Shown: piece by piece, positions 1 to 11,927 of the stretch
How positions within the stretch are numbered: position 1 is the first letter of the stretch
Layout of the letters: the number at the start of each line of letters is the position of its first letter
DNA from: Aquatica leii
Taxonomy: Eukaryota; Arthropoda; Insecta; Coleoptera; Lampyridae
Reading direction: 5' to 3'
Length of the DNA stretch: 64,000 nt
Assembly (NCBI GenBank): GCA_035610365.1
Contig: CM069436.1
Span: forward strand, 60,651,505 to 60,715,504
Program-made: the position numbers and the translations under genes
The notes under the pieces: generated by a model
What the model was told of the DNA's origin: nothing
What the model saw: only the letters and a program-made list of their open reading frames with translations
Database searches by the model: none

Positions 1-492
1 ACATTTTAATATAGATTAATATTAAAATAAAACAAAAATGGTCAAATTGCATGTGCATTAAAAATGCTTAGACAAGTTATTTTAGCAACAATATTTTGAA
101 AAGTAGGTAATATTTGTTGTCATTTTTTGCATATTGCAAATTAATTTGCACCGCATAGTTAGTCAGCTTAGTTTTCAGTAAATTGCTTATCGATTTTACA
201 TAAAACAGGGGCAAAAGAAAATCGGCTGAAACGCATCGCGTATTGAATTCGACAAGATAAAACGCATTTTCACTTCGGCCGAGCTTTAAGTATTTTGTTG
301 ACAAAATTGTCACTATAACAACACTTTTCTTGTAACTTCTAATAAAACTACCAATAAAAATTTTGTGGAAATTCATTTCCAATAAAAGAGTTTTAGGTCA
401 CGCGGGGTTGAATTTCTCTCTACTACGTTGTTTTCACACTATTGTACGATTGAATTTTGAAGTGAACGCAGTGTTGTCTAATTCTTTTCGCA
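1..492 (+). other. 5' flank and probable 5' UTR of the tetraspanin gene
   Basis: No open frame of interest. The first 380 bases are AT-rich; from about 395 the sequence becomes less AT-rich up to the ATG at 493, which would suit a promoter and short 5' UTR. No clear TATA box or initiator could be assigned, so the transcription start is not placed. Confidence 0.4.
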
Positions 493-798
493 ATGGAATC
501 TTGCGGAATGTCGATTATTAAATATTTACTGTTCTTTTTCAATTTAATTTTTGCTGTGAGTTTTTTGATTTTAAGTGCGCGAGTGTGTTGTAATAATTTT
601 AAATTTTAGATTTCTGGAATTGGCATAATTACAGCTGGAGCGATCGTTTTATCGGATGTTGGCGAATTTAGTCATTTTATGGAAAACCGTATGCTAGCAA
701 CACCAATTGTGCTTATAGTTGCTGGAGTTATTATTTTTATTATTGCATTTTTGGGATGTTTTGGAGCCATTCGAGAATCATACTCATTGCTATTAGCG
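493..798 (+). CDS. Tetraspanin (CD63-like), exons 1-2
   Basis: Exon 1 is 493-555 (21 codons, opening MESCGMSIIKYLLFFFNLIF) and exon 2 is 610-798 (63 codons); both introns have GT...AG borders and phase 0. Together they encode a short cytoplasmic N-terminus, TM1 (about residues 10-33), the small extracellular loop, TM2 (about 51-73) ending in the family-typical GCFGAIRES turn, and the start of TM3. The ATG at 493 fits the usual tetraspanin start a few residues before TM1. Tetraspanins are four-pass membrane scaffolds that organise partner proteins at the plasma membrane and in late endosomes. The rest of the gene lies about 23.5 kb downstream (24261-25709). The join is inferred from matching phase and topology; a cDNA would settle it. 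Confidence 0.85.
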
Positions 799-2432
799 GT
801 AAGTGCGCTGTTGATTATTAATGCAATTTTTTTATTGTAAATTATAAATTAAAAGTGATAAAAAAACATAAAAATATATACGTTAGATTTGGTGGTATGC
901 ATCTGTTAACGTTTCTTGAAAGTTGGAATAAAAAGCTTAAGAAGTAAGTAATCGCAACGTCTGCGTCTATATACTATAAATACTGTTTGTTTGTTTGTTT
1001 TTCTGACCAATAATTTGATTTTATACTAGCTATATCTCGTCTACCAATCATTTTATCTCGTTATTCCTTTCACAATGTGCTTAAAGCATTATTCAGTTGT
1101 ATAAAAAGTTGATGCCTGTTGATCAGGGATAAGTTAAGATAAAGCTATATATACGAAATCACAAAAAAAGTAGTATGAGCACAAATTTTAAAATATATGA
1201 CATAATTTGTTTGTTCAAAATCTTTTGCTAAAAATATACGTATATTTATTTTTTTATGCAACAAGTTTTGTTCAATTTTTCAATTTTTCTGTAAAAATAA
1301 TTGCTTTTAAGTAATAATTGTTTGGGGTAGTAATATGTAATTTATTCAGAAATCAAACTTTTTTTAAAGTTATTTTTGTATATAAGATTAAATACAAGAA
1401 AAGATAAATATGTTAGCTATCATTAACGAAACAATTACAATGTTTTACTTTAAATTATTTTACGCAACAGCGCTTTCTAATATTTGAAAAGCACATATTA
1501 GATATCCTTAAGCCGTCGCAATTTTTTTTTAACTACGATTTTGTAGTAGTTGCTTTTTTGCATGAATGAGCAATCAATTGAATGCGACCATTATGCTTGT
1601 AGCATTTTTTCTAGTCGTACGTAAATGAAGGATTTTTTTTAATAACATTGTCTGTTTTAAGTTTATTTACTATTGATATCAGTTTTCTTCTCTTGTCGTT
1701 ATCGTAATAGCAAAGCAATTACGTCTGTATCTACAACTATCACTACATATACATATTCTATACATCTATAGTCTATTCAATTTTAATCGCAAGTAAATGT
1801 AAACATTAATCAATGCGTGCTCTTCACGTGTAGAATGTTTTATTAGTATTCTGTGAACATTAAATGTTCCACTAGCGCATATTCAATAAATATTCCAAAT
1901 AAATATTCTGTGAATATTCAAATTTATAATAAACTTACTTAAAATATTTAATAAATATTGTACATATATTTGTAGAATATAATGTAGGTTATTTATGCTT
2001 GTTAATTATACACTTGATTCAAATTATAGTTAATCATTAACAATAATGTACATTTTTTTCTTGTAGTTTCCTAAACTTAATTCAAACAGAATTATTTTTA
2101 ACATAATTCACTACATCTGATTGCATTGCTTCTTTTGATTATACTTTATAACGAGCAACTCCTCAATGTTAATAAGAATTTTAATTATTTATGAATTTAA
2201 ATGTTTCGAAATACTAATTTTTTGTTTCATATCTTATTCTCATGACTATAAAAATAAACCATTTTATTTTTGAAGATTCTGTACATATTTTCATTGTCTC
2301 CTTTATTCATTTGCCTTCAATTTGAGATAATTTCGTTTCTTAATAATACTAATAGTTATTATTAGTATAGTATTACTTCAAAGTATTTGTTATATTAGAT
2401 ATATCTTACCTTAAAGTTTATATCATTATTAC
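799..2432 (+). other. First part of tetraspanin intron 2
   Basis: AT-rich intron sequence with no convincing coding or repeat structure. It opens with the donor GTAAGTGCG at 799. Some patches (for example around 2000-2170) recur in diverged form at 5110-5280, on the other side of the hAT insertion, suggesting an old local duplication. Confidence 0.4.
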
Positions 2433-4932
2433 TAAAGAGCGGATAGTAAGGCAAAAAATGCCAAAAAAGGTGGCATAAAAGACATATTAAACTTGCTAAA
2501 AAGGCAATAAAAGTGGCACAAATATCCATTAAAATTTACACTTTAATTTTTTGTTTTACAATGTTTATTAAGTGCTATTATTTTTCCAAGCACAAATCAA
2601 ATATTTTCAATATTTTGACCAAGAAGCTGTTGCCTTTTATTTTATTATTATTTAAAATATTTTTATAAAAGGAAAAAGTTCTTTCGACATCACAAGATGT
2701 TAGTGGAGCAAATTTTAATGCAGATGTATCTGTTATTGTTAAAGATATTTTCTGTGCTTCATGGCCTCCCTTTTTGAATTTCAGTCAGTTGTTTAAAGAG
2801 GCCGAAGGAAGAGTTTTTTGATGTGACGGAATCCAATTTTTGATTAATTTTTCTTCCTATAGTCCCTGGACATGCTCTTATAATTGCCCGTATTCTTTCA
2901 AATGTAGCGAAAGATTCGGCCATTGCGGTTTCGCTTTTTTCTAGCTTCTTTAATTTGTTAGGAATGCCGGAAAAGTGTGTTTTTATAAAAACTAGTCCTC
3001 TCTTAATAGCTTCGTCATTAAAAGCTTTTTGAGATTTAGCAATTACTGCAGAGGCCGTCTCATCAAATAATTTAACCACCTAAAGTAAGACAATTCAATT
3101 AATGTATAAGACAATGACAGATTATAATATAAACTGTACCTCCTTAAGTTTTTCAAAACGTGTAGCATAAAAAATGCAAGCAGATGACCCAGTTCCCCAT
3201 CTTGTTATGATAGGTTCCGGTGGAAGTTTAACATCTGGAAGTTTTTCTTTATATGGCCTTACCCGTAATGGTGCTTTCACAAAAACCTGAAACAAGATCC
3301 AATAATCAAAAAGAGAATCTAATACGTGAGATTTTTACCTTTACGGTGGCAGAAATTAACTTGTTTACTATTGCAAACTCGTCTTTAATAAATTTATACA
3401 CTCTATGTATTCTATGTGCTAGACAAGTTAAATGTTTTAAATTCGGATAAAATATTTCTAATGCCTGAGCGGATTTGGTCATATAAAGTGCTGCATCGGT
3501 TACGAATAAAAGAACCTTTTCTTTTTTTACGCCATTGGGATACAGAAGTCCTACAAACATAAAATTATATAATTGTAATTAATAGATTGGATTATATTAA
3601 TCAATCATTTAAAAAAAACTTACGTAAGCAATCACTGTAAAAATTTGCAACTGTTTTGTGATTGGTCTGTGGAATTTTTTTGGATGCTAGCATATGAGCT
3701 TTTCCTGGTTCTAGTTCAGACAATTTACCAACTACAAAATTTGCTATATAACGACCTCTGCAATCGGTTGTTTCATCAACCGAAGTCCAAATTTAATGTT
3801 CCCCAATGTCATTCCTTATTGTCTGTATTTTATATAAAAAGGTAAACCAGCATTTTGAAAACTATTAATACTTTAATTAAACTGCTTACCGATTGGTAAC
3901 ATATGTCTAAATCATTTTTTCTCAAAGTTGATTCATCTCGAACAACTTGTTCGGTGTATTTTTCGAGGAAATTGCGAAAATTGATAGTATCAAGTTTTTT
4001 AAGAGGAATTTGAGCCGACACCAATGCTTCGCACAAATCTAGAGCAAAAGTTGTTTTTGATGGGTCAGGTTTATTCTGTTGATCTTCTATAACGTTTTTT
4101 AACAATGGTGGCTTCATAGTTTTTTTTATATTTTTTAAATGTAAACCACTAGCCAAGTGTTGTTTTACATGGTACCTTTTAGTAGCACCGTTCTAAAATT
4201 ATACATATACTAGTAATTAAAAGCATTTAAATTAAGATAATACAAACTTACTGATTTTGAACAAACTTGACTTGACTCCCCGTCGGTTGTTAAATTAATG
4301 TCCAATTTTGAAATTTTGATTGCTTATTAGGTGGCGTTTTTTAAAACTTACTCACAGCACAACAGCAATAGACTATCACAGTGTGGCAATATCACAGGTA
4401 TTTATAACAAACAAAGAATATTTTAGTCATGTGTTTCAGTCATTAAAGGAATTTCACCGAACAGAATTAAAATTATCTATATTTGTTTGCTTTACTTAGG
4501 TACTGAATAGACCTATAAAATATGATTCATTCCGAATTCCTTCTAGTTTTGTAAATAGTGTCTAGTTAAGCCTGTCATTGTACATAATCCTAGTATAAAT
4601 TCTTACAATAATTCTTGTCTATAAGCGGCTTTTGTATTTAATGTTTTCTGGAAACTATTGTTTACCAAACGTGAAAATCACTGTTGTTATTTATAGGTTC
4701 GTGGTAAGACCTTTTGAGCAAAAAATGTTAATTATATTATTGTACGTAATTTAAGTAAAATTCTGTAATGCGTTATTGTCAACTATCTATTAAAACACTG
4801 TTTACACAAACTTTTCAAAGTTTATATGTAAAAACGCAATATGAAACTCTCTAAAAAGGCAATAAAGACAAAAAGTTACACAAAAGGCAAAATAGGCAGG
4901 CTCCAGGCATTTGCCTGACTGTCCGCTCTTTA
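2433..4932 (-). mobile_element. hAT transposon with multi-exon transposase, near complete
   Basis: A 2500-bp element with matching ends (TAAAGAGCGGAtAGTaAGGCA left, TAAAGAGCGGAcAGTcAGGCA right as reverse complement) and an 8-bp duplication, ATTATTAC at 2425-2432 and ATTATTAA at 4933-4940 (7 of 8). The minus strand encodes a hAT transposase in several pieces with GT...AG borders: N-terminal zinc-finger/linker region (about 4320-4257 and 4195-3893), the catalytic start with SVDETTD (about 3823-3626), a middle exon with FVTDAALYM (about 3552-3350), two further blocks, and the C-terminal dimerisation segment LTSCDVERTFSFYK near 2700. Damage is light: an in-frame TAA just before the IWTSVDETTD block and a frameshift near 2770-2780. 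It resembles the CGG-binding-protein-1-related hAT group. It sits in tetraspanin intron 2, opposite to the host gene. Confidence 0.8.
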
Positions 4933-6237
4933 ATTATTAAAAATATAGTTCATATATGTTTTCCACATTTAAATCAGTTTACGTTTTGACTGCTGAAATA
5001 GCTTAAATCATAAGCATAGTTTCCAAGCTAAATCTTACTTATTAGATATCGGGTACTTTTTTATTTAAATTTTATTTACCGATAATACAGCATATCCTAG
5101 TATTTATGCATGTTAATTATACACTTGCTTGATACGTATTTCAAATTATAGTTAATCGTTAATGTTAATATACACTTTTTTTGTAATTTCCTAAACTTAA
5201 CTAAACAAATTTTAACATAGTACATTATATCTGATGCGGTTGCTTCTTTCGATGATACTTTATAAAGAACTTCTAAATGTTAATAAGAAAGTTATTATTA
5301 TTTATTATCTGTTACAACACTTACGAAATATTAATATTTTCTCAAATGTAAGACTTTAAAATTAGTTTTTCGTTTTACACCTTTCCACAACTACAAAAAT
5401 AATCTATTTTAAGGATTCTGCACATTTTTTTTGTTGTCTCCTATATTGATTTGTTTCTGATTTGAGATAATTTTCTGGTAATGACTATTACTATTGCTTC
5501 AACGTATTTTTATATTAAATGTATCTTATCATTCATTATCACAAACTAAATAGTAAGGAAAGTGGGGGCTCATTGTTACACTCTTTTTCAAACGCTAATA
5601 TTTCCAAAATGTGATAGGTTTAAAAATTTTTGTATGATACAATAACAAATAACCTATTTTTAATAAAACGTTTCTAAAATTAACAGATGTTAAACAAAAA
5701 TAAAGATATTTGTATAATTTTTAGAAGTAGTCATCGCATCAAAGTGCACCACAATTCATGGGGCACTTTTGTACTGCTAGGGGTACATTAATACACTGTA
5801 ACTAAGTAAAAAAAAGTCTTAATTCTATTTATTCAAATCAGAAACAAAAAAAAATTAATGAAACAGTAACATATTATTTTACTAAATAGCGTACGTAGCG
5901 ATATTTACGGAAAACCGGAAAAGTAAAGCTGTTCGATTCGTCCCTGCATCGGTAATTTTAGACAAACGTCCAAAAAATTGACTGAAGTTTCATCTTTCAC
6001 GTTAGGAAAAATAAAGATTCATGATTACAGTTTCTTCCGTAAATAAAATATATGATACTCTAAACTATCATATTTGGTCATGACCTTGCTCACATAGTGC
6101 ACAACTGATAAATATTTTTCAAATTTTATTACTAAAAAGTCACTTTCATTTATATATTTTTTTATCATCAGTTGATGACTCAAAAACTCGATGAATAATT
6201 CATAGTCTCGAATTGTTCAGAGCAAGAAATATTAGTT
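4933..6237 (+). other. Intron sequence between two transposon relics
   Basis: AT-rich, no coding potential. Around 5740-5800 a less AT-rich patch (CACTTTTGTACTGCTAGGGG) may belong to the pogo-type relic just downstream, but cannot be tied to it by reading alone. Confidence 0.35.
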
Positions 6238-6660
6238 TCAATTTTTTTTTATTTTAGCAGCTTTCTTTGGGATATTACTAAAATCAAGAACTGCAATACT
6301 CCTGGCAGTTATTAATTCTGTGGCACAGCGTCTTTGTTCTTTGATCTTCATCCGTTTTTGTTTCGCATTGTTAAGTTCTAAAAGTCGTTTCTTTTTGAGA
6401 GTGTCGGTGTAAATACGGGATTTACCACGTAAATTTCTTTTTTGTTGTTTTGCAATTTTGTTTATTTTTGGGAAAGGTCTTATACTCTCAGGAGTTATAA
6501 TTAAAAAAACAAGTATTGATAGTCGAAGTTCTAGTGGTCGCACAAGGTCAAGCGACGATGAATTTTCTTGTGGAAGTGATTGCGTTGCTGTACTGGACCA
6601 GAGTTAAACAATTTGCCACAGGTCAAACGAGACTTTGGGACACACAAAAAAAATTGTCCG
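6238..6660 (-). pseudogene. pogo/Tigger-type transposase, C-terminal relic
   Basis: The minus frame 6543-6238 contains ITPESIRPFPKINK followed by a basic stretch with GKSRIYTDTLKKKRLLEL. That arrangement (IRPxPK, then Arg/Lys-rich, then GKSxILTDTPEK) is typical of the tail after the DDE domain in pogo/Tigger transposases. No catalytic residues remain here and no terminal repeats were found. Confidence 0.6.
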
Positions 6661-7002
6661 GTAGCTCGGCGAAGATTTGAGTAGGTAGTAGTACTTACGT
6701 GAGCGATCGAGGTTTATACCAATCCATAGAACGGTAAATGTTTAAAAATGGGCGGCGAACTAAAAAATTAAGTATCAGACGGATGTCTTATCGAAGGCGT
6801 TGTCAAATTGTTAACTCTGAATACTTACGGTTTATGCAGACAATTCAAGCTTGTTTTTTTCTTAATTTTTCCTTTATTTAAAAGTATATGATTACTTCGA
6901 AAAGCCCTTTACACTTTAAACATACATTTATTATAACAGAAATAAAATAAAATAAAAACAAACAAAAAAAAACAAGTTAAACAGTGCAAATAACTTAATA
7001 CT
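6661..7002 (+). other. Unassigned intron spacer
   Basis: Nothing recognisable; AT-rich and ending in an A-rich run just before the repeat that starts near 7003. Confidence 0.3.
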
Positions 7003-8095
7003 AAAAAAGCTGGTGTGGTCACCACACGACTTTCCTATAAGAAATGATGAAGGAATGTCTACATATTTTTTTAAGGTTATGTTATTATAAAACGACTTTG
7101 AAATGATATGTGCACTTTGTATTGATTTGATAGCATGCTATCATTTTTTTGAAATTTTTTTTCTCGATTTCATTAAGATCGACTAACTCTTATATTTGTG
7201 CGTCTCAATATTACTTACCCCTTTAGTAAAAAAAATTGTCGCAAGCAGGATTTGAAAGTATATTATATTTGTGAATTCATTTTAAATTACAAATTAAATA
7301 TCTAATAAACTGTTAATGTTAGAAATTTTTTTATTTGAATAAATTATTAGAAAAAATTACTTCTATAAAAAACTGTAAATATAATTAGAATAATTTACAT
7401 ACGTACAAAATAATATAAGAAAAACTGTTAAAAATAGCGGATACGCGCACTTCCGTTTTTTTTTATCAAACCCATCTTTTGACAAAGTAGAGAAAATATA
7501 AAAAGCTCCATATAAAATTTCAAATTATTAGGACTTTTGGTTTGAGAGTTATCATGAGTACATCGAAAGATAATTTAAATAAGATGCAGCACTCCGTATA
7601 TAAACAAGTCAAAAGAATATAGAGAAAAATTGTTATTTTTTAACGTATCTTACTTTCCCTTTAAGATATTGAATTTTTTTCTAAAAAAAATCGTTGCAGG
7701 CAACGAACCTAGGATTATATATGGAATTCACTTTAAATTATAAATCAAATATCTAATAAACTATTATTGTTAAAAAACATTTTTATTTAAATAAATTGTT
7801 AAGAAGAATGAACTATAAGAAACTGTAAAAATAATTCGAATAATTTACATACTTAATTATATAAGAAAACTGTTTAAAATGGCGGATACACCCACTTCCA
7901 GTTTCTTTATCAGACCCATCTTTTCAAGGAATCGAGAAAATATGAAAAGCCAGCTTCACGCCAAATTTTAAGTTACTAGGACTTTTGGTTCCAGAGTTAT
8001 TGTGGATACTTACACACAAACACACACACAACAGACACACAAACATCCAAAAAAATTACGTTTTTCTGATTCCTTATAGGAAAGTAATAAAATGA
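7003..8095. repeat. Interspersed repeat family R1, copy 1 (with internal duplication)
   Basis: This copy matches 34990-35730 over most of its length, including the start (CTGGTGTGGTCACCACACGA here, CTGGTATGGTCATCACACGA there), a central AATATCTAATAAACTGTTAATG block, an ATGGCGGATACG/CTTCCGG block, and an end in a CA-rich microsatellite followed by TTTTTCTGATTC. Near-terminal inverted repeats are visible here (CTTTCCTATAAGAAAT near 7030, ATTCCTTATAGGAAAG near 8070). In this copy a block of about 450 bp is present twice in tandem (compare 7245-7570 with 7690-8010). No coding frame. Class not identified; a non-autonomous DNA transposon is plausible. Confidence 0.6.
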
Positions 8096-8403
8096 ATAAT
8101 ACAATCCGGTAAAACAGATTCTAATACCTAAGGCAACACAATTCACATAATAATTAACATATTTGCAAATTAAAAAAAAATACATAAGTCTTGTATTTAC
8201 TTAGTGAAATTTTCATATGAATAAATATCTTAAATTATAGAAATTATTAATTGCGACGCACAAAACATTCATTAACAAAGGATGTTTAGTCTACGTTAGC
8301 AAATGAACAATGATTTAACACCAGTACGAAACTGTACATATATTTTTGTTTAGTACAGTTTTTGTTAACTTCAATTTGGAACAATTAAATTAAACTTAAA
8401 CTA
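8096..8403 (+). other. Unassigned spacer
   Basis: AT-rich, nothing recognisable between repeat R1 and the Penelope-like element. Confidence 0.3.
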
Positions 8404-8409
8404 TTGTAA

Positions 8410-8623
8410 TTTATAAAATCTTAAGCTTTCGCGGTTGTAATGTTCATGATTATAAGCGACTTTCGGCTTAGACGGCGTCGTAGTTAAACACCGACACTTA
8501 GCCTTGGTCTTAGTCTCTCCTTGACAGCCAAATCATGAAGTAGAACTTGGCCTTTGCCGTATTGTTGTTTGTAAACCCAAACAAACAAACGTTTCGCAAG
8601 ACATTGCAGCTTGCATCTTCAGA
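8410..8623 (-). repeat. Inverted pseudo-LTR of a Penelope-like element
   Basis: Read on the minus strand this matches 9299-9395 (TCAAGGAGAGACTA, then a block with GTGTTTAACTACGACGC and TCTAAGCC) and the separate fragment 41262-41460. It lies head-to-head with the plus-strand copy on the other side of the GIY-YIG coding region, the inverted arrangement often seen in Penelope-like elements. Its inner end, read on the minus strand, has CTGAAGATGCAAG...CTTGCGAAAC, a short hairpin between CUGAnGA and GAAA boxes like a hammerhead ribozyme core (see findings). Confidence 0.65.
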
Positions 8624-9205
8624 GTGGTAAATGTCACTAAAGGAAAAAAAAGACCCATAAATCCAAAAGTCAAAGAAGACTTATCACCTCCTACTAGCAC
8701 TGCTTACTTACCGTACTGTATGGGTTCGACAGACAAAATAAGCAGGGTGCTAAAGAAACATAATATTAAAACTTTCTTTACAACTAAGAATACTCTGAAC
8801 ACCTGGTTTACATCTGCCAAAGGCAAACAAGGGGATCTAAAACATGCCGTAGTTTACAAAATTTCTTGTTTCTGTGGATCAAGTTATATAGGACAGACCG
8901 GACGCTCTATTGAAGTTAGAGTAAAAAAACATATGGCTGACTGCAAGCATCGCAGTGCTACTAAATCAGCAGTGGCAGAACACGTGTGGAACCAAGGACA
9001 CGCGCTGAACTTTGACCAAACTAAAGTGTTGGCTAGAACTTCTTTTTACTTTCCTAGACTAATCCGCTAAGCTGTGGAAATAGAAAAACATATATATAAT
9101 ATGAACCGAGAAGACGGTTTAAGACTCAGCAAACTTTGGCTACCAGTATTATATCTTCTAAGACAAAGATCGATCTTCTTGGAAAGGACACAAACACTTA
9201 CTCCG
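8624..9205 (+). pseudogene. Penelope-like element: C-terminal GIY-YIG endonuclease, broken
   Basis: The frame from 8624 encodes a linker with STDKISRVLKKHNIKTFF, as found after the reverse transcriptase in Penelope-like elements, then a GIY-YIG domain: VVYKISCFCG, SSYIGQTGRSIEVRVKKH, and the CxxH-like MADCKH with AVAEHVWNQGH. An in-frame TAA at 9068-9070 interrupts it; the same frame continues with AVEIEKHIYNMNRED and LSKLWLPV, the usual C-terminal glutamate-bearing segment. No reverse transcriptase lies upstream: the element is 5' truncated, and an inverted pseudo-LTR lies directly before it. GIY-YIG nucleases nick target DNA for retrotransposition. Confidence 0.8.
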
Positions 9206-9260
9206 AGTACGAAGTCAGTCAAGCGGTAACGGAAAGATAAGGTCCGTTAATCACGCTAAT

Positions 9261-9400
9261 CGCTATTGGTATAAGTATCGTCACATACACTGTTTCCTCT
9301 CTCAAGGAGAGACTAGGACCAAGCCTAAGTTTGGGTGTTTAACTACGACGCGGTCTAAGCCAAAAGTCGTTTATAATCATGAACATTGTAATTTAACTTA
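9261..9400 (+). repeat. Pseudo-LTR of the Penelope-like element, plus orientation
   Basis: Matches the reverse complement of 8410-8530 (TCAAGGAGAGACTA, GTGTTTAACTACGACGC, ATAATCATGAACATT) and the plus strand of 41350-41430. Marks the 3' end of the truncated element. Confidence 0.65.
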
Positions 9401-10039
9401 TAAGGCTTTTTGTGGGTAAAAAAATGCGAGTTATCGACTAGCACGAAATGTTTTCAATCAAAAGAAAAGATATATTACCTTAAAGTTGTTTTTTTTCTTC
9501 GAAACTTTGACAACAGTAGTGGTTTGTAGGGTTGACATCGATGGATGGCCAATAGGTAGATGAAGGTCTCTGGTAAATGGAAATGAAGAAAACTCTCGAC
9601 ACTTAAGTTCTCATTTTTTGCACTTTTTTGTTTTCTGTCCGCTACCCTTTTTTTTACCATATGATTACATCCCGAAGATTATTAATCAAAAAGTGACCCT
9701 TTTCTCACTATCGAGTATCGAGTATATCTCAGTTTCGCCACTTAACGTCAGAAACTTTTTCAAAAAGAAGTGATAGTATTACAATGAATCAAACAAGGAT
9801 TCGGATAGTAAATATGACGCAATTAAAAGTACGTACAAGAGAATTAGGTACTAAAATGTTTTCAGGCAATGAAGTGAACTCAACGAAAATAACCAATAAA
9901 TTTTTTTTAAGGATTGTAAGCACGCTAACCTTTTAGTTATATTGAACTCTGGACCAATTCCTCTGACAAAAATCAGTAAAATTCAAGAATAGTATTCAAA
10001 GTTTGAAACTCGTTAGTTTTTTTTTGAACAAATAATCTC
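9401..10039 (+). other. Unassigned intron spacer
   Basis: No recognisable gene. The minus frame at 9475-9660 is basic and low-complexity and has no family signature. Confidence 0.3.
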
Positions 10040-10420
10040 GCTTACAGGTATCATGCAATCTTTCAGAAATTCACCATCCAATAATGTTTATAACTTTTTG
10101 CAATTTAGTAAGCTGCAACATAAGTAACCAGTGTTGCAGCCTTTTAAGCATCAGACTGCTTCATCAACATATTCTGCTGCCCACATAATTCTTGATTTTG
10201 CCTTTCAGCAAAAGATTTTCTTTTTGCAGTCATAGAGGAATATTTTTCATTTGCATGTTTCTTTGGGTGATATAGTGATATAGATTAAAATCTGCAAGTG
10301 TTTCATTACAAATAAGACAAAGTGGTATATTTTTAAATTCTGTAAATAAATATTTCCATGACCACTCTTCTTTAAACACTTGACACTTAGAATCTACTTT
10401 ACGTTTTTTTGGTCATCATT
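10040..10420 (-). pseudogene. hAT transposase N-terminus (GTF2IRD2/ZBED-like), relic
   Basis: The minus strand from about 10413 reads KKRKVDSKCQVFKEEW, then YLFTEFKNIPLCLICNET and a degenerate H...H segment: the BED-type zinc finger start shared by GTF2IRD2-like hAT proteins (KRKxDxExRxFxxxW, CLIC). Stops and frameshifts follow. Only the N-terminal portion is present. Confidence 0.65.
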
Positions 10421-10690
10421 TTTCTGACAGCAGTAACCACCAGCAATGCTGTAGCAAAACAGCAAAGTCTGTGCTACGATGCCACAAGATAACGCAGCCG
10501 GATTCACCATTCACGCGATTGTTAATCAAAGTGCGAGACTGTTTAATTTTTGTTTCGTGATTTAGGTCATGTTGTTATCTACTTCTGAGTCTATGTTGCT
10601 GACTGGACTGCAACCATTCGTGCACCGGAGATGGCTTGCGAGCCGTATTTTGACCATCTCTGATCTAGATGAAGAATAAGCTACAACATT
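10421..10690. repeat. Terminal part of a hAT element
   Basis: Less AT-rich stretch ending in GCCGTATTTTGACCATCTCTG at about 10650-10670. The outermost bases, reversed CAGAGATGGTCAAAATACGG, look like a hAT terminal repeat of the SPIN-like kind, adjoining the N-terminal transposase relic. The partner end was not found. Confidence 0.4.
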
Positions 10691-11376
10691 GATAGTGAAG
10701 TTGGTTTTTCTGAAAAACGTATCCGACGAACAAAAAAAATGAGTAAAGACGTAGCACTATCGAATCAATTTGTGACGTTTAAGACGGAAATTTGTAATGC
10801 TATTATGGATAAAACAGTACAATCCACCCAAAAACGATTTTCAAAAAGTATATAATATAAATGTGTCGAGACGTTGGATTCTAGTAATTTTCTTTCTATA
10901 ATAAAATCAAACAATTTACCAAAAACTTGCATGAATATTTCATCACAGAAAACTCAAAAATTTAATGAACTAGCACCACTTCAATTTTTAAAAAAATTTG
11001 CAAATAATTGAGAAAAAGTGAACCTATCGGTTGAAACACTCTACAGTGCAAAGTCAGACTTGGTGCATAAGATGATAATGATAAAACAGACAAAAAAAGA
11101 AATAATGATGAAAGTGACAGTATTTGCAAAAAAAATTAACCAAAATTATATTTGAATTTAATGTTTTAACTAACGTTGCCAATCTCACAAGTTGCGTGTG
11201 AACGATTTATTTTTACCTTTCAGCATATTAAAAATTGCTTAAGAAGTACCTTATCGAAAAATGTTTTAAATAGTTTATTAATTATGAAGAGTATAAACAA
11301 ATCATTACTAAATAGTATAGATTTTGACGATATCGTTGATAAGTTAGCTAATATTTTATTTGTATCACTAGTCTAA
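10690..11376 (+). pseudogene. hAT transposase C-terminus, relic
   Basis: A broken plus frame ends with the hAT dimerisation motif LPISQVACER at about 11174-11205, then HIKNCLRSTLSKNVLNSLL and SIDFDDIVDKLAN, typical of DUF4371/ZMYM1-like hAT proteins. The segment 10740-11000 reads as the preceding alpha-helical part with stops. No overlap with the relic on the opposite strand at 10040-10420, so these are two insertions. Confidence 0.6.
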
Positions 11377-11927
11377 AAAGTGCTATTTTGTGAGTATGAA
11401 CATATTCCACTTCACCTTCACCTACAAAATGCGAGTACTCGCAAAATACTTTTAGAGCGTGTGATACACAAAATCTTTTGTGTTAACATGTATAGTATAA
11501 ATATGTTAAAACAGTTATTTAAGTATTGATTTTTAATAAAATTTAATAACATATGTTGATAAAAGTAAAACCTGTAATGACAAAATTCAATTGTTTTTTA
11601 AATTAATTTGACAGCTACCTAAATTAATTACAATTTAACTTTTATGAAAGTAAAACTATTAATGTTTTTAGCAATTTTAAAATATAAGCAAATTTATTAT
11701 ATTTGTTTAAAAAAATTTGTTAGTGTTATTCTAAACAAATGTTTTCCAAAGTGTAGTACTGGGGGATAGCTGGAAACTTCCAAAGTAAGACAAAAACAGT
11801 ACTTTGTTAAATCATGTATTTTTATTTTAATAACGCCGTAAATAAAAATTAACATTTAATTATCAAACGAAACTGAAAACTAAATATTAATGAGTTTGTA
11901 CAAATAAAAAAAAATAAAGTCAAGTAT
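11377..11927 (+). other. Unassigned intron spacer
   Basis: AT-rich, nothing recognised. Confidence 0.3.
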
